Counted from the first letter of the stretch, positions 46,976-58,750 are shown. The stretch: 64,000 bases of DNA from Arthrobacter sp. ISL-5 (GCF_018613835.1 NZ_JAGGPM010000007.1:1-64000); one strand, 5' to 3'. Numbers and translations are program-made. Notes: a model not told the origin generated them from the sequence alone.

Positions 46976-48064
46976 TTGGACACGGCACACTTGCGAGAAT
47001 TCACTGCCCGCTTTGCCTCCGCCGAGGAGGTCGCCAACTGGGACTCCCACGTCACCGCGAACCCGAACGGCGGAAACCTGCTTCAGTCTGAGGCGTTCGC
47101 CGACGTCAAACAGCACTTCGGGTGGAAGACACTCCACCTCGTCTATGAAACGGCTGACTACACGAGCTACAACCTGGTGCTGGAAAAGAGCTTTCCGGTG
47201 CTGGGCAAGCTGTGGTACCTCATCAAGGGGCCCGATGTCGCCGCCATCGAAGACATTCCGGGCATCGCTGCGGCCAACGCAGACTTCGTCAAGAGGGCCC
47301 GGCTGGGCGTGTTCGCCATCAAGATCGAGCCTGACATCGTGCACAGCGACTCGGCCCGGGAAGTCATCGAAAAGGCCGGGCTGGTCAAGACCCACAACCT
47401 GCAGCCCAACGACTCCACGGCTCTCCTGGACATTTCCCCGGACGAGAACCAGCTGCTCCGGAACCTGCATTCGCGGGGCAGGAATGCGGTCCGGCGCGCC
47501 ATCCGCGAGGGTGTCGACGTGCACAACGTGGATCCCACCGAGGAAAACTTCAGGGCCATGTATGCGCTTATGACCAACACCGTGGAGGCAAAATCCCAGG
47601 TCCGGGTCCGTGAGTATGAGTACTACCGCCAGTTCTGGACGAATTTCGTCAAGCGCGGCCAGGGCCGGCTTCTGTTCGTCTACGAAAACGGCGTACCGTC
47701 AGTGGGGGCGTTCGTGATCAACTATGGGCACAAGGGCACGTACAAGGACGGCGGATCCCTCCAGAAACGCAGCCAGTACGGCGACTCGCACCTGGTGCAG
47801 TGGACGGCGATCAACCAGCTCAAGGAACTCGGCTGCACCGAATACGATTTCTGCGGAACCCCGCCCAGCGACAAACTCAAGGACACATCCAACCCGTTCC
47901 ACGGACTGGGGCTTTTCAAGACCAGCTTCAGCAAGACGGTCACCGACTTCGTTGGGTGTTACGACCAGGTCATCAGCCCGCTGAAATACAAGGCGTGGAT
48001 GGCAGCGGGCGAGCGCGTTGCCCGGCAGGTGTACACCCGGCGGACGGGACAGCAGTTCTACTAG
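46976..48064 (+). CDS. FemX/FemAB-type peptidoglycan interpeptide ligase
   Basis: The 362-residue GNAT-fold protein belongs to the Fem family that adds amino acids from aminoacyl-tRNA to the lipid-II side chain. It has LLQSEAFADVKQHFGW at the N-terminus, SRGRNAVRRAIREGV and YDFCGTPPSDKLKDTSNPFHGLGLFKTSFSK at the C-terminus. Arthrobacter-type walls have interpeptide bridges, matching this role. The start is TTG 46976 or TTG 46991 (LREFTARF); neither has a clear binding site. Confidence 0.87.
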   Translation: MDTAHLREFTARFASAEEVANWDSHVTANPNGGNLLQSEAFADVKQHFGWKTLHLVYETADYTSYNLVLEKSFPVLGKLWYLIKGPDVAAIEDIPGIAAANADFVKRARLGVFAIKIEPDIVHSDSAREVIEKAGLVKTHNLQPNDSTALLDISPDENQLLRNLHSRGRNAVRRAIREGVDVHNVDPTEENFRAMYALMTNTVEAKSQVRVREYEYYRQFWTNFVKRGQGRLLFVYENGVPSVGAFVINYGHKGTYKDGGSLQKRSQYGDSHLVQWTAINQLKELGCTEYDFCGTPPSDKLKDTSNPFHGLGLFKTSFSKTVTDFVGCYDQVISPLKYKAWMAAGERVARQVYTRRTGQQFY

Positions 48065-48112
48065 GCCGCAGGCTCTAGTAAAACCACAGGCACGGCACGG
48101 AGGGAGGCCCGA

Positions 48113-49609
48113 ATGACCAAACAACCCCGCGGCGTCAAGAGACCGCAGACGGACGGGCTGCCCAAGACTGAGCCTCTGACACCTTCACAGGTGCACCAGA
48201 ACGCGGCGGCCAAGCGCATGCTGCGCCGGCTGGTCCAGGGGGAAAACCCGCCAACGGCGCCACTGAGCATCGTGGACCGGCTCGCCGGGAGCCCCTACGC
48301 CAACCCGATGATCCAGGTCAGCGGCATAGACACCTCGGCACGCAAGACCATGGACTTCGTGCTGCACCTCGCCGAATCCATGTTCCGGTACGGCGCCGGT
48401 GCCCTGGAAGTGGAGACCAGCATCATCGCCGTCACCGCTGCCTTCGGCCTGAAGAACATCGAGGTGGATATCACCAACCAGTCCGTGGGCATCAACTACG
48501 CGCCCAAGGACCAGACGCCCATCGCGCTCCTGCGCGTTGTCCGTTCCTGGACGAACAATTATGCCGGGCTGGCCCAGGTCCACCAGCTGGTCACCGATAT
48601 CGTGGCCGGAGGCGTGGGCCGGGACGAGGCCGTCCGGCGCCTGGACGAGATCGTCCGCAGCCCCAAGCCGTTCCCGCGCTGGATGGTGACCGTCGCGTTC
48701 GCCGTGTTTTCGGCGGTGTTCGTGGGCGTGATCGGCGGCGGCCTGGGCGCGTCGGCGGTCGCGTTCGCCTCCAACCTGCTGATCAGCCTGCTGGCCCGGA
48801 AGCTGGGCCGGTGGCGGACGCCTGACTTCTTCATCACGGCGGCCTGCTCCTTCGTCGTCACGGTCATCGCGCTGCTCATGTGGAGGTTCGGCAGTCCTGT
48901 GGGGGTCCGGCTAGCCCCCGCCATTGTGGTGGTGGGCGGCATCCTGCTGCTGCTTCCCACCGGGCGGCTCGTGTCCTCGGTCCAGGACGCGATCAACGGC
49001 TTCCCCGTCACGGCGGCCGGCAGGTTCCTGTCCACTCTGCTGACGTTCGGGGCAGTCGTCGCCGGGATTGCCGTCGCGTTTGTGGTGGGGGACAGGACCG
49101 GCATGGAGCCGATCGACGTCACGGAGACCTTCCCGCCCGCGTACCCGCTGTGGGCGCAGGTCATTCTGGTTGCCATCGCCGTGGTGGCGATCGGCATCAC
49201 AGAACAGACGGACTGGAAGCTGCTGCTTCCGACGGCGGCCGTGGGCGTGATCGGCCACCTGGTCCTGATCGGCGCGGAGATGCTCGGCATCGGCCCGAAC
49301 TTCTCGCCGGCGCTGGCCGCTGTGGTGATCGGCCTGCTCGCCCGCGTGGTGGCGTTGAAGATGGGCGCCCCGCAGCTGGTGGTCGCGGTGCCTGCCGGCC
49401 TGATTCTGCTGCCCGGCCTCACCATTTTCCGCTCGATGTATGTCCTGACCATTGAGGAATCCGAGATTCTGCTGGGCGCCGGCGGGATGCTGAGCGCCGG
49501 GGCCATTGTGTTCGGCGTGGCCGGCGGGATCGTGCTCGGCGACACGCTCGCGCGGCCGCTCACCCGGAGCCTTGCGAGCAATGAACGACGGCGGGCCCGC
49601 CGCCGCTAG
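48113..49609 (+). CDS. Threonine/serine exporter, ThrE family
   Basis: The 498-residue protein has an N-terminal cytoplasmic domain (FVLHLAESMFRYGAGALEVE, AVTAAFGLKNIEVDIT) and then about ten membrane segments. It begins the first membrane half with WMVTVAFAVFSAVFVGVIGGG. This is the fused ThrE layout (DUF1212 plus DUF3815 type). It would export L-threonine or L-serine. It lies 48 bases after the FemX-like gene. Confidence 0.9.
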   Translation: MTKQPRGVKRPQTDGLPKTEPLTPSQVHQNAAAKRMLRRLVQGENPPTAPLSIVDRLAGSPYANPMIQVSGIDTSARKTMDFVLHLAESMFRYGAGALEVETSIIAVTAAFGLKNIEVDITNQSVGINYAPKDQTPIALLRVVRSWTNNYAGLAQVHQLVTDIVAGGVGRDEAVRRLDEIVRSPKPFPRWMVTVAFAVFSAVFVGVIGGGLGASAVAFASNLLISLLARKLGRWRTPDFFITAACSFVVTVIALLMWRFGSPVGVRLAPAIVVVGGILLLLPTGRLVSSVQDAINGFPVTAAGRFLSTLLTFGAVVAGIAVAFVVGDRTGMEPIDVTETFPPAYPLWAQVILVAIAVVAIGITEQTDWKLLLPTAAVGVIGHLVLIGAEMLGIGPNFSPALAAVVIGLLARVVALKMGAPQLVVAVPAGLILLPGLTIFRSMYVLTIEESEILLGAGGMLSAGAIVFGVAGGIVLGDTLARPLTRSLASNERRRARRR

Positions 49610-49617
49610 ATCGTGGC

Positions 49618-50457
49618 CTAGATTTTACCGATCGGCAGCTTCTTCTCGGCCTGGAAGTCATCCTCGACGCGGCCCATGGCCCAGTAGCCGGACAGCGACA
49701 CCTGGCTGCGCTCGAGGCCGCGCTGGCGGAACAGCACCTCGCGCAGGCCCTTCATGTAGCCGCGCTCTCCGTGGGCAAAGACATCAACCCTGCCGTCGGG
49801 CCACGCGGCGTCTCGGACGGCGTTGACCAGCAGGTCGCTGCCGCCTGCGGGGGCGCCGTCGCGTTTCAGCCAGACCAGCTGCAAGGCTGCCGGCGCGGCG
49901 ATCGGCTGGATATCGGCGTCGGTGTCCACTTCCAGGAACGCCAGGCCCCGGGCGCCGGCCGGCAGGGACTCGATGACGGCGGCGATCGCCGGCAGGGCGG
50001 CTTCGTCGCCGGCCAGAAGGTACCAGTCGGCAGCAGGATCAGGGTTGTAGCCTCCGCCCGGTCCCGTGAAGATGAGGGCATCGCCGGGCCGGGCCGCGGC
50101 CGCCCATGGCCCGGCCAGGCCTTCGTCCCCGTGGATGACGAAGTCGATGGCCAGTTCGCCGGCCGCCAAGTCCACCCAGCGCACCGTATAGGTCCGGGTA
50201 TGCGGCCACAGCTCCCGCGGCATCGATTCGCGGACGGCCCACAGATCCAGCGGCTCGGGGTAGTCCACACCCGGCTGGGGGAAGGCGATCTTGACGTACC
50301 TGTCCACAAAGTCGTTGTTGACGTACTCCGCGAAGCCTTCGCCGCCGGCGACAATGCGCACCATGTGGGCCGAAAGCTGCTCCCGGCGCAGGACGGTCAG
50401 GTTGATCTGGGGACGGGATTTCCGCGTGGCGGATGTAGCGGCGGGAACAGAAGTCAT
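49618..50457 (-). CDS. Siderophore-interacting protein (NADPH-dependent ferric reductase)
   Basis: The 279-residue flavoprotein has the SIP family FAD domain (VDRYVKIAFPQPG, RTYTVRWVD, DFVIHGDEGLAGPWAAAARPGD) and the C-terminal NAD(P)-binding part (YLLAGDEAALPAIAAVIESLP, VFAHGERGYMKGLREVLF, LSGYWAMGR). It frees iron from imported siderophores by reduction. An IdeR-like box ends two bases before the start, so iron should repress it. Confidence 0.92.
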   Translation of the reverse strand: MTSVPAATSATRKSRPQINLTVLRREQLSAHMVRIVAGGEGFAEYVNNDFVDRYVKIAFPQPGVDYPEPLDLWAVRESMPRELWPHTRTYTVRWVDLAAGELAIDFVIHGDEGLAGPWAAAARPGDALIFTGPGGGYNPDPAADWYLLAGDEAALPAIAAVIESLPAGARGLAFLEVDTDADIQPIAAPAALQLVWLKRDGAPAGGSDLLVNAVRDAAWPDGRVDVFAHGERGYMKGLREVLFRQRGLERSQVSLSGYWAMGRVEDDFQAEKKLPIGKI

Positions 50458-50458
50458 G

Positions 50459-50477
50459 TAGGTAAGCCTAGGCTAAG
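50459..50477 (-). promoter_or_regulatory. IdeR/DtxR-type iron box
   Basis: TAGGTAAGCCTAGGCTAAG is a 19-base imperfect palindrome. Its reverse complement agrees with the mycobacterial IdeR consensus at about 15 of 18 aligned bases. It abuts the siderophore-interacting gene, so Fe-loaded IdeR/DtxR would block its transcription. Confidence 0.75.
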
Positions 50478-50580
50478 TCCGGTGCCGGCTGGAGTCCTGC
50501 TACCCGGCGGGTTCGCTAGATTACTGCACTTGTTGGTCTAATTGGGGTGGACTTCATCGCATCTCACCCGGGGGACTGTC

Positions 50581-53500
50581 ATGCCAACGCCACGGAACTT
50601 CTTCGCCGCCCACAGGCGGTTGCTTCAGGGGACGGGCTTCTCAGCGGTGACCGCCCTGCTGGCGGCGGCGGCATTTCTCTATCCGGGCGTCAAGTCAGCC
50701 GATGTGGACCTCAACGACGGCGGCGTCTGGGTGACGAACAAGAGCGTCGGGATGACCGCCCGGCTCAACTATCCGTCCAAGACCCTGGACGGTGGCGTGA
50801 CGCCGGCGGCGGCAGGCTTCGAAATCCTCCAGCACGACGGCGAAATACTGGTGGACGCCGGCTCGTCCCTGACGGCCGTGGACCCGGCAGCCATGCGGCT
50901 CGGCGAACCGGTCATGCTGCCCGGGGGCGTCACCGCCGCTTCCGGGCAGGGTGCCTACGTCTTCAGCGATCCGGGCACGGGGGAGGCCTGGCTGGCTTCG
51001 ACCGACACCGTCCGGGGCTTTGACCGGCAGACCTCGGAGCCGGTGGTTTCCGGGGCGGCGAACCTCCGGGCCGTAATCGGAGCGGACGGGGCCGCCTACA
51101 TCGCCAACCCCGCGGCACATGAGGTCAGCCGGCTGACCGTCGAGGACGACGGAACCGCCGGGGACAGGGCCACGGCGTCCTACGGCGATTTCTCTGCCGT
51201 GAAGAATCTTCAGCTCACCACGGTGGGAGCAGATGCCGTGCTGCTGGACACCGATTCGGGCCGGCTTTACCTGCCCGGGGGCCGGACGGTTGACCTGCCC
51301 GACGCCGAGGGGTCTCGGCTGCAGCAGCCCGGCCCTGCCGGCAGCTTCGTCGCCGTGGCCACGCCGGAGGGCCTGATCGAACAGCCGCTGGACGGCTCCG
51401 GGGCCGCCACAAAGCCCTCAGGCGGGAACGGAAATCCGGTCAGTCCCGTGCAGCTGGACGGCTGCGTGCATGCGGCCTGGAACAAGAGCAACCTGTACCT
51501 TCGGGACTGCGCCGACGACGTCCACGACAAGCTGACGGATGTCCCGAACGCCAACAACAAGTCCGATCTGGTCTTCCGGGTCAACCGCAGTGTTGTGGTG
51601 CTCAACGACACCAACGGCGGCAACGTGTGGCTCGTCCAGCAGGCGATGCAGCTTGTCAACAACTGGCAGGATCTCCAGACGCCGCCGAACAGGTCGGAGG
51701 AGGAGAAGGAAGACGCCGCCGACCAGAACCCGCTCAATCAGCTCCCGGACCGCACCAAGGCCAACCGGCCGCCCAACGCCCAGGATGACGTCTTCGGCGT
51801 CAGGCCGGGCAAGACCACGCTGCTGACTCCGCTGGACAACGACTCGGACCCGGACGGCGACCTGCTGACCCTCAACGTCCTCGGCTCGGGGCCGGGCAAC
51901 GGCACGGCGCAACCCATCTACAACGGCTCCGCCCTGCAGATCAGCGTGCCCGAGAAAGCATCGGGAACGTCCGACTTCGAATACCAGGTGGACGACGGCC
52001 GGGGCAAGACCGCGCAGGCCAGGATCAGGGTGGCCGTGCGGGCCGACTCGGAGAACGGTCCGCCCACCCAAAAACGAAAAACCGTCATCCTCCTCGAACA
52101 GGGAAAGTCCTTCAGCCAGAATGTGCTGACGGACTGGACCGACCCGGACGGCGACGACCTCTTCCTGAAAGCCGCAACGGCCGACAACGGCAATGACCAG
52201 GTCCAGGTGCGCCCGGACGGCCTGCTGCAGTTCCAGGACGTCGGCACCACCCTGGGCCGCAAGGAGGTCACCCTCCGGGTGTCTGACGGCCGGACCGAGA
52301 GCGAGGGCAAGATCACCGTCGAGATGCGTCCCCGCGGGAGCCTGCCGCCGATGGCAAACCCCGATCACCTGAGCGTTGTAGCGGGCCGGGACGCGGTGGT
52401 TTCTCCACTGGAGAACGATTTCGACCCCGCCGGCGCCACGCTGCGGCTGGCCCGGGTGGAGGGTCCTCCGGCCGCCAGGGTGTCCCCCCATTTTGACTCC
52501 GGCACCTTCGTTTTCAATGCTCCGGCTGCCGGCACTTATTACGTGACCTACCAGGTGACCAACGGGCCTGCGAGCCAGTTGGGGCTTGTCAGGATCGATG
52601 TCACCAACGGCGGAACCAGCGGCGCCCCGGTGGCCGTCCGGGATGTCGCGCGGCTCCCGCAGGGCGGCCACACCCTGGTGGATGCGCTGGCCAACGACAT
52701 CGACCCCGCCGGCGGCGTGCTCGTCATTCAATCCGTCAGCGTTCCTTCCGGATCACCCCTGTCCGTGGCCGTCCTTGACCACAGCGTGCTCAAGATCAGC
52801 GATGCGCACGGTTTGGCCGCACCGGCAACGTTCACGTACACGGTGTCGAACGGCCTTGAGAGTTCGGTCGGCGAAGTAACCGTTCAGCCGGTGCCTGCAC
52901 CGGCACGGCTGCGGCCGCCCCGTGCGGTGCCGGACGAAATCACGGTGCGCGCCAACGACGTCGCCACCGTGAATGTGCTGGCCAATGACAGCCACCCGGA
53001 CGGGGCAACACTGGCGCTGAAGCCGCAGCTTGCCCAGACAGTTGAAACCGCCGACGGGCTGCTGGGCGTTTCCGGCGACGTCCTGCGGTTCAAGGCCGGC
53101 CCGACGGCGAAGACGGTGCACGCCATCTACGTCGTCCAGGGTCCGGACGGCCAGGAATCCTCCGCGCAGGTCACCATCCGCATCAAGGGCGGCGGCGCCG
53201 ACCAGAATTCCCGGCCTGAACCGAAGAACCTGACCGCCCGCACCATCGCCGGGCGCGCCACCCGCATCCAGGTTCCGCTGGACGGCATAGACCCCGACGG
53301 CGATTCCGTATCGCTGGTCGGCCTGGACAAGGCCCCGGCCCAGGGGACCGTCACCGTCGGCGCCACTTACCTGGAGTACACTGCGTCGGCGAAGGCCGCC
53401 GGGCAGGATGCCTTCAGCTACGTCGTGCAGGACACGTTCGGCGTCCGCAGCACAGCCACCGTGGCGGTGGGCATCGGCGCCGCAACCGCGGCCAACCAGC

Positions 53501-56500
53501 AGCCGGTGGCGGGCGATGACGCGGTCACCGCCCAGCCCAACAGACACGTGGCCGTGGACGTGCTGCACAACGATGCGGACCCGGACGGCGACCCCCTGGC
53601 CCTCGTGCGCGGTGGAGTCGAAGCGGATGCCGCGCTGAACGCGTCGATAGAGGACGGAAAGGTGCGGTTTACGACGCCGGACTCCGCTGGCGCCGTCGTC
53701 ATCCGTTACCGGATTTCCGACGGAAGGGGAGGCCAGGCGACGGGCACCCTGAAAGTCGACGTCACGCCCTCCGCCCCCCGGAAGGCGCCGATCACCCGGG
53801 ACGACCGGGTGTCCTTCGCGGAAACGCTGGGGAAGTCCGCCGTGGACGTTCCCGTGCTCAAGAACGACGAGGACCCCGACGGCGTGACCTCCGACCTGAA
53901 GGTCATCCTGGGCGCCGGAACCACCGACGCGGCGGTCCGCGGCGACGGCACTGTCAATGTCACCCTGCTGCCCGGCCCCCGCATCATTCCCTACACGGCC
54001 ACGGACCTGGACGGCCTGGCCTCCACGGCGTTCATCCACGTGCCCGGGACGTCGGAGCAGCGCCCGGCGCTGAAGAGCCCGGCCCCCTTGGAAGTGGTCA
54101 GCGGCGGGGAACTGGCTGTCGACCTGAACGATGCCGTGGTGGTCCGTCAAGGCCGCAGCCCGCGGCTCACCGTTGATTCGCGCGTGTCGGCGGTGGCGGC
54201 CAACGGCAAGCCGCTGGTCAAGGATGCCGCCTCCCTGGTCTTCACGTCCGCCGACGATTACGCGGGGCCGGCGTCCCTGACCTTCGAAGTGGCCGACGGC
54301 CCCGTTGAAGCGCCGGATACGCTCACGTCCGTGCTGACCATCAGCATCAACGTGCTGCCCGATCCGAACCGGAACCACCCGCCGGCCATTTCCTCCACCC
54401 GCGCCAGCGTGGTCAAGGGCGAGGAAACGGAGGTGCAGCTGGACACGCTCATATCGGACCCGGACCAGGCTGACAGCGGCAAGCTCAAGGTGACGCTGGG
54501 CAGCCAGCTTCCTCCCGGCATCAGCGCCAGCGTGGACGGGACCACCCTGAAGATCAGGGCCACAGCGGATGCGCCGGAGCCGGGAGGCACCCTGCCGCTG
54601 ACCGTCACGGACCCGCGCGGACTCTCGGCACAGGGGACCGTGGAAGTGAGCCTGACGCCTTCGCTTCGTCCGCTGCCCGTGGCCAACGACGACGAAGTGG
54701 CGGAGGCCAGGGCCGGCGAAAACCGGCGAGTCCAGGTGCTCGCCAATGACGTCAACCCGTTCGCCGACACACCCCTGACGGTTGTCAGTGCCGTGGTGGA
54801 AACCGGCGACGGCACCGCAGCCGTGTCCGGGGACGCAGTGGACGTCCGTCCCGCGGAATCGTTCGTGGGCACCATGGTGGTGCGGTACCGGATCCAGGAC
54901 AAGACAGGGGACGCCCGGCGTGAGGCGGACGGGCGGATCAGGCTGACGGTCAAGGCGAAACCGGACAAACCCGGCACTCCCGTGGCCACCGAGGTGCGGG
55001 ACAGCACCGTGGTGCTGAACTGGACGCCGCCTGCCGCCAACGGCTCGGCCATCACCGGCTACCGGGTCACGGGGACCAACGGAGTTTCGCAGCTGTGCCC
55101 CGCCAACACGTGCACCATCGGATCACTCACCAACGATGTCGAATACACGTTCAGCGTGGTTGCGGTGAACGGTATCGGTGAATCCCCGGCCTCGGAACGT
55201 TCCGCTCCGGCCCGCCCGGACCAGCGCCCGGAGGTGCCCCAGGCGCCGTCGCTGTCCTTCGGGGACAAGCAGCTGGCCGTCAGCTGGCCGGCTGCCAAAA
55301 CCACCGGATCGGCGATCACTGACTACGAGCTTCAGCTTTCGCCGGCTCCTCCGGGGGGCTCCGCCGTGCGGTCGGCCGGGCCCGGGCTGAGCTACACGTG
55401 GACCGGGCTGGCGAACGGCACGTCGTACCGGGTCCAGATCAGGGCCAAGAACAAGGCGCCCACGCCCTCGGAGTGGAGCCCCTTCTCGGCCGCGGAGATC
55501 CCGGCCGGGGTGCCCGCCGTCCCCGGCAAGCCGAGCACCACGCTCGCGACGTCGGGGGCCAACAGCTCGGTCATCCAGGTCAGCTGGGCGGCGCCGGACG
55601 GCAACGGTGACGCCGTAACCGAGTACACCGTGGTGTCCTCCCATCCCGGTTCGCCCGACGCCTCGCAGGTTGTGCCAGGCGGCCGGACCAGCGCGCTCTT
55701 CACCGTGGGCAATTCGGACGCCGGCTACACCTTCACCGTTGCCGCGCGGAACAAGGCCGGATATTCGGCCGCCAGCGCCGCGTCGGACCCGCGCAGGGCC
55801 GTGGGGGCCCCCGGCCAGGTCAACGGCCTCCGGGCGGATCCGCTGGACAACAGCGCCCAGCTGACGTTCAGCGCGCCTTCCGCCATGGGCGGGGCGGCGG
55901 CCGGAGAAACCGTGTATGAATATCGGGTGAACGGCGGCCAGGTGGCGGCCGTGCCGGCCAACAAGGTGATTACCGGCCTGGCCAACAACGGCACCTATAC
56001 GATCGGCGTCCGTGCCACGAACGTGGTCGACGGACAGTCCTACCCGGGTCCCTTCACAGACGCCAATCCGGTGGCTCCCTTCGGGAAACCGTTCCAGGCC
56101 ATCACGGACGGCTTTCACTACGGCAACACCCAGGTGAGAACCACCGTGGCCCCGCCGGCGGCGAACGGCAGGCCGGTGGCGAGGTTCGAATGGAGCAGCC
56201 GGTATCCCGACGACGGCAGGACCGGGCCTTCCGGCGTGCTTCCCGCCGGCGGCGGTGAAATCTTCGCCGGCGACAAACCCGATCAGAACGTCCAGGTATT
56301 CATCACCACGGTGGACAGCGACGGCAACCGGAGCGACGTGCTGCAGGCCGGCGGCCGGACCTACCAAAACGTCAGCTTCACGGTCAACGGTGAGTTCGGT
56401 GGCCTGTGCGCCTGGACCAGCTACCAGGCCAGCGGCGCTGACAACCAGGTGAACTGCCTCGCGGACGGCGGCGAGTGGATGGCCAACGGCGAGGTGCGGC

Positions 56501-56646
56501 CGATCAACTGTGCGGGCACCAACGCGACGTACACATTCCGGGGCTCTTCGGCAAACCAGTGGGCCGTCAAGAGCGGGTATGCCGCGGCCAGGTACGTACG
56601 CATAGCCGGCCAGTCACTCAGTGCCCAGCCGCTGACCTGCCAGTAG
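50581..56646 (+). CDS. Giant Ig-like/fibronectin type III surface protein
   Basis: The 2021-residue protein has an N-terminal membrane anchor or signal ([18 protein letters not shown], about residues 20-38) and a propeller-like region of about 350 residues. An acidic linker ([13 protein letters not shown]) follows. Then come about ten tandem Ig/cadherin-like repeats, each with a version of VxxNDxDPDGD (for example [16 protein letters not shown] and [15 protein letters not shown]), and at least four FN3 domains near residues 1470-1830. A C-terminal region has cysteines ([27 protein letters not shown]). ATG 50581 follows GGGGGAC; a TTG at 50542 is less likely. It is probably a surface or adhesion protein. 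Its end overlaps ung by 29 bases. Confidence 0.9.
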   Translation: MPTPRNFFAAHRRLLQGTGFSAVTALLAAAAFLYPGVKSADVDLNDGGVWVTNKSVGMTARLNYPSKTLDGGVTPAAAGFEILQHDGEILVDAGSSLTAVDPAAMRLGEPVMLPGGVTAASGQGAYVFSDPGTGEAWLASTDTVRGFDRQTSEPVVSGAANLRAVIGADGAAYIANPAAHEVSRLTVEDDGTAGDRATASYGDFSAVKNLQLTTVGADAVLLDTDSGRLYLPGGRTVDLPDAEGSRLQQPGPAGSFVAVATPEGLIEQPLDGSGAATKPSGGNGNPVSPVQLDGCVHAAWNKSNLYLRDCADDVHDKLTDVPNANNKSDLVFRVNRSVVVLNDTNGGNVWLVQQAMQLVNNWQDLQTPPNRSEEEKEDAADQNPLNQLPDRTKANRPPNAQDDVFGVRPGKTTLLTPLDNDSDPDGDLLTLNVLGSGPGNGTAQPIYNGSALQISVPEKASGTSDFEYQVDDGRGKTAQARIRVAVRADSENGPPTQKRKTVILLEQGKSFSQNVLTDWTDPDGDDLFLKAATADNGNDQVQVRPDGLLQFQDVGTTLGRKEVTLRVSDGRTESEGKITVEMRPRGSLPPMANPDHLSVVAGRDAVVSPLENDFDPAGATLRLARVEGPPAARVSPHFDSGTFVFNAPAAGTYYVTYQVTNGPASQLGLVRIDVTNGGTSGAPVAVRDVARLPQGGHTLVDALANDIDPAGGVLVIQSVSVPSGSPLSVAVLDHSVLKISDAHGLAAPATFTYTVSNGLESSVGEVTVQPVPAPARLRPPRAVPDEITVRANDVATVNVLANDSHPDGATLALKPQLAQTVETADGLLGVSGDVLRFKAGPTAKTVHAIYVVQGPDGQESSAQVTIRIKGGGADQNSRPEPKNLTARTIAGRATRIQVPLDGIDPDGDSVSLVGLDKAPAQGTVTVGATYLEYTASAKAAGQDAFSYVVQDTFGVRSTATVAVGIGAATAANQQPVAGDDAVTAQPNRHVAVDVLHNDADPDGDPLALVRGGVEADAALNASIEDGKVRFTTPDSAGAVVIRYRISDGRGGQATGTLKVDVTPSAPRKAPITRDDRVSFAETLGKSAVDVPVLKNDEDPDGVTSDLKVILGAGTTDAAVRGDGTVNVTLLPGPRIIPYTATDLDGLASTAFIHVPGTSEQRPALKSPAPLEVVSGGELAVDLNDAVVVRQGRSPRLTVDSRVSAVAANGKPLVKDAASLVFTSADDYAGPASLTFEVADGPVEAPDTLTSVLTISINVLPDPNRNHPPAISSTRASVVKGEETEVQLDTLISDPDQADSGKLKVTLGSQLPPGISASVDGTTLKIRATADAPEPGGTLPLTVTDPRGLSAQGTVEVSLTPSLRPLPVANDDEVAEARAGENRRVQVLANDVNPFADTPLTVVSAVVETGDGTAAVSGDAVDVRPAESFVGTMVVRYRIQDKTGDARREADGRIRLTVKAKPDKPGTPVATEVRDSTVVLNWTPPAANGSAITGYRVTGTNGVSQLCPANTCTIGSLTNDVEYTFSVVAVNGIGESPASERSAPARPDQRPEVPQAPSLSFGDKQLAVSWPAAKTTGSAITDYELQLSPAPPGGSAVRSAGPGLSYTWTGLANGTSYRVQIRAKNKAPTPSEWSPFSAAEIPAGVPAVPGKPSTTLATSGANSSVIQVSWAAPDGNGDAVTEYTVVSSHPGSPDASQVVPGGRTSALFTVGNSDAGYTFTVAARNKAGYSAASAASDPRRAVGAPGQVNGLRADPLDNSAQLTFSAPSAMGGAAAGETVYEYRVNGGQVAAVPANKVITGLANNGTYTIGVRATNVVDGQSYPGPFTDANPVAPFGKPFQAITDGFHYGNTQVRTTVAPPAANGRPVARFEWSSRYPDDGRTGPSGVLPAGGGEIFAGDKPDQNVQVFITTVDSDGNRSDVLQAGGRTYQNVSFTVNGEFGGLCAWTSYQASGADNQVNCLADGGEWMANGEVRPINCAGTNATYTFRGSSANQWAVKSGYAAARYVRIAGQSLSAQPLTCQ

Positions 56647-57427
56647 GCCGCCCTGCCCGTGACAGGGCCGGAAGCTCCCAGTCCACCGCGCCGGCGCCCT
56701 GCTCCGTCAGCAGGGCGTTGGCGCGGCTGAACGGCCGGGAGCCGAAGAAACCGCGGGACGCCGACAACGGGCTTGGGTGGACGCTGGCCACGACGGGCGT
56801 GTCGCCCAGCAGCGGCCGCATTCCCTCCGCGTCCTTGCCCCACAGGACGGCGACGAGGGGGAGCCTTCCGCCCTCGGCGGAGCGGCGGCCTGCGACGGCG
56901 GCAACCGCCGCCGTCGTGATGGTTTCCCAGCCCTTTCCGCGGTGGGAGCCGGCGGCGCCCTCGCGGACGCTCAGGACCCTGTTGAGCAGCAGGACGCCCT
57001 GCCCGGCCCACGCGCCCAGGTCGCCGTGGACGCGCGCCGGGAGCCCGAGGTCGGCCTCTAGCTCCTTGTAAATGTTGGCCAGGCTGCGCGGGATGGGATG
57101 CGTGCGGCCGTCCACCGAAAAAGCCAGCCCGACGGCATGTCCCGGTGTGGGGTACGGATCCTGGCCGACGATCAGTACCCGCACGTCCGCCAGCGGCTGG
57201 CGGAACGCGCGGAGGACGTTCGACGGCGACGGCAGCACCCTGTGCCCCTCCGCCACCTCGCCGGCCAGGAAGGACAGCACCGATCTCAGCTCCGCCTCCA
57301 CACCGGCCAGGGCCGCGGCCCAGTCAGGAGCCACCAGCTCGTCCAGGGGCATCGCCGCCATTTCGGCAAAGCCGACAGTCTCCGGACCGGCCTGCTCCAG
57401 CTCAAACAAGGGTTCAGGTTCAGTCAC
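56618..57427 (-). CDS. ung: Uracil-DNA glycosylase, family 1
   Basis: The 269-residue enzyme removes uracil from DNA. Motif 1 [21 protein letters not shown] carries the catalytic Asp and motif 3 [18 protein letters not shown] carries the His. [11 protein letters not shown] and LWGKDAEGM also match. GTG 57427 ([10 protein letters not shown]) is chosen; GTG 57463 is an alternative with no homology. The 3' end runs 29 bases into the end of the giant surface-protein gene on the other strand. Confidence 0.93.
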   Translation of the reverse strand: MTEPEPLFELEQAGPETVGFAEMAAMPLDELVAPDWAAALAGVEAELRSVLSFLAGEVAEGHRVLPSPSNVLRAFRQPLADVRVLIVGQDPYPTPGHAVGLAFSVDGRTHPIPRSLANIYKELEADLGLPARVHGDLGAWAGQGVLLLNRVLSVREGAAGSHRGKGWETITTAAVAAVAGRRSAEGGRLPLVAVLWGKDAEGMRPLLGDTPVVASVHPSPLSASRGFFGSRPFSRANALLTEQGAGAVDWELPALSRAGRPTGRSAAGH

Positions 57428-57542
57428 CCACTCATTCTGCCCTCGGCGGGGCCACGACGTCACACGGCGTAAATGACAATGCTGTTATTCGTCCGTAACA
57501 TGGGGGTTGGGCTTTTTACCGGATTCAGCGAAGGAGGGTGCA

Positions 57543-57905
57543 GTGGCAGAGCCGTTGCAGGACCATCTCGCAGGCCAGTTCGCGGCGGCTGACGCAGCGC
57601 CGGACACCGCATCGCAGCGTGGCGCGCTGCTGGAAGACTTCCAGTTGCGGGACTCGCCGTTGAGTGGGCGGGAGCAGCAGATGCTGGCTCTGGAGCGGCA
57701 GTGGTGGAAGTACGCGGGAGCCAAGGAACAGGCCATCCGCGAGCTGTTCGACCTCTCGGCGACACACTACTACCAGATCCTCAACGCACTCATCGATACC
57801 GAGGCTGCGCTGGCCCACGACCCCATGCTCGTGAAGAGATTGCGTAGACTACGAACGTCACGCCAGCGGGCCCGCACTGCACGCCGCCTGGGATCTGACG
57901 CGTAA
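57543..57905 (+). CDS. DUF3263 family protein
   Basis: The 120-residue protein matches the actinobacterial DUF3263 family: LSGREQQMLALERQWWKYAGAKEQAIRELFDLSATHYYQILNALID, a helix-turn-helix-like core, with a basic tail (RLRRLRTSRQRARTARR). It probably binds nucleic acid or a transcription complex; the function is not established. GTG 57543 follows an ideal AGGAGG. It is followed after 51 bases by the LytR_C protein, the usual actinobacterial pairing. Confidence 0.9.
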   Translation: MAEPLQDHLAGQFAAADAAPDTASQRGALLEDFQLRDSPLSGREQQMLALERQWWKYAGAKEQAIRELFDLSATHYYQILNALIDTEAALAHDPMLVKRLRRLRTSRQRARTARRLGSDA

Positions 57906-57956
57906 ACGCCAGTGCCGGACCGCCGGCAAATAATCCACCAAGGACGTCACTTCACC

Positions 57957-58595
57957 ATGACCAACTATGCTCGGGACGAATTCGACAGGGTCCCTGAGGC
58001 CTCTGCCCGTCAGGGCGTACACCGTGCCGTTTCGGCGCCGGCCCGCGCCAGGCTCTGGCCGATCCTGGCCGTGGGAATCGGGTCGCTTGCCGTCGGCGTG
58101 TTCGCGTTTCTGCTCCTGCCGCAGCTCGGGTTCCAGGCCTCCGCCAGCCCGCTGTCTGCCATGACCTCGGAAGCGCCGCCCAGTTCGGCGCCCGGTTCAC
58201 AGTCCAGCCCCTCGGCCACGCCGTCCGCCGGGGCGACGTCACCCTCCGCCTCCGCCTCCAGTACGCCTTCGGCCTCTGAGTCTGCCTCGGCAGGGGAGTC
58301 TGCAGTGCTGAATTCCTCCGCCGTGGACAAGTCGCAGCCGGTGTCCGTCTACAACGCCACGCTCACATCGGGCCTGGCCGGACGCGTGGGCGCCACGGTC
58401 GAGAAGGACGGCTGGGTATTGGGCGAGGTGTCCAACTGGCAGGGAGCGCCCCAGCAGGAGTCGGTGATTTTCTACTCCGGCGCCCATAAGGCCAACGCCG
58501 AGGCCCTCGGAGCACTCCTGAACATCACCAAGCTCGTGGAAACCGGGGGCCTGCAGGCCCCCGTTGCCGTGGTGCTGGGCCCTGAATTCCAGTGA
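57957..58595 (+). CDS. LytR C-terminal (LytR_C) domain protein, membrane-anchored
   Basis: The 212-residue protein has one membrane segment (LWPILAVGIGSLAVGVFAFLLL, about residues 37-58) and a Ser/Ala/Pro-rich extracellular stalk (about 65-125). A LytR_C domain follows: VSVYNATLTSGLAGRV, KDGWVLGEVSNW, SVIFYSGAHKANAEALG and VAVVLGPEF. LytR_C domains often go with cell-wall polymer attachment. ATG 57957 follows AAGGACG. It lies downstream of DUF3263. Confidence 0.87.
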   Translation: MTNYARDEFDRVPEASARQGVHRAVSAPARARLWPILAVGIGSLAVGVFAFLLLPQLGFQASASPLSAMTSEAPPSSAPGSQSSPSATPSAGATSPSASASSTPSASESASAGESAVLNSSAVDKSQPVSVYNATLTSGLAGRVGATVEKDGWVLGEVSNWQGAPQQESVIFYSGAHKANAEALGALLNITKLVETGGLQAPVAVVLGPEFQ

Positions 58596-58750
58596 CCGTT
58601 TGGGTTACGCCTCAATAACTATTGCGCCCGTTTTAGCCGCCTGCCTGCGCCCGGACGGGCCCGTCGATAGAGTGATTCCAGACTTCAACGCGTAATTCAC
58701 GGCACACACTGAAGTGGGCCTTACGGAAGCAACCTGAAAGTGTGGAGATC

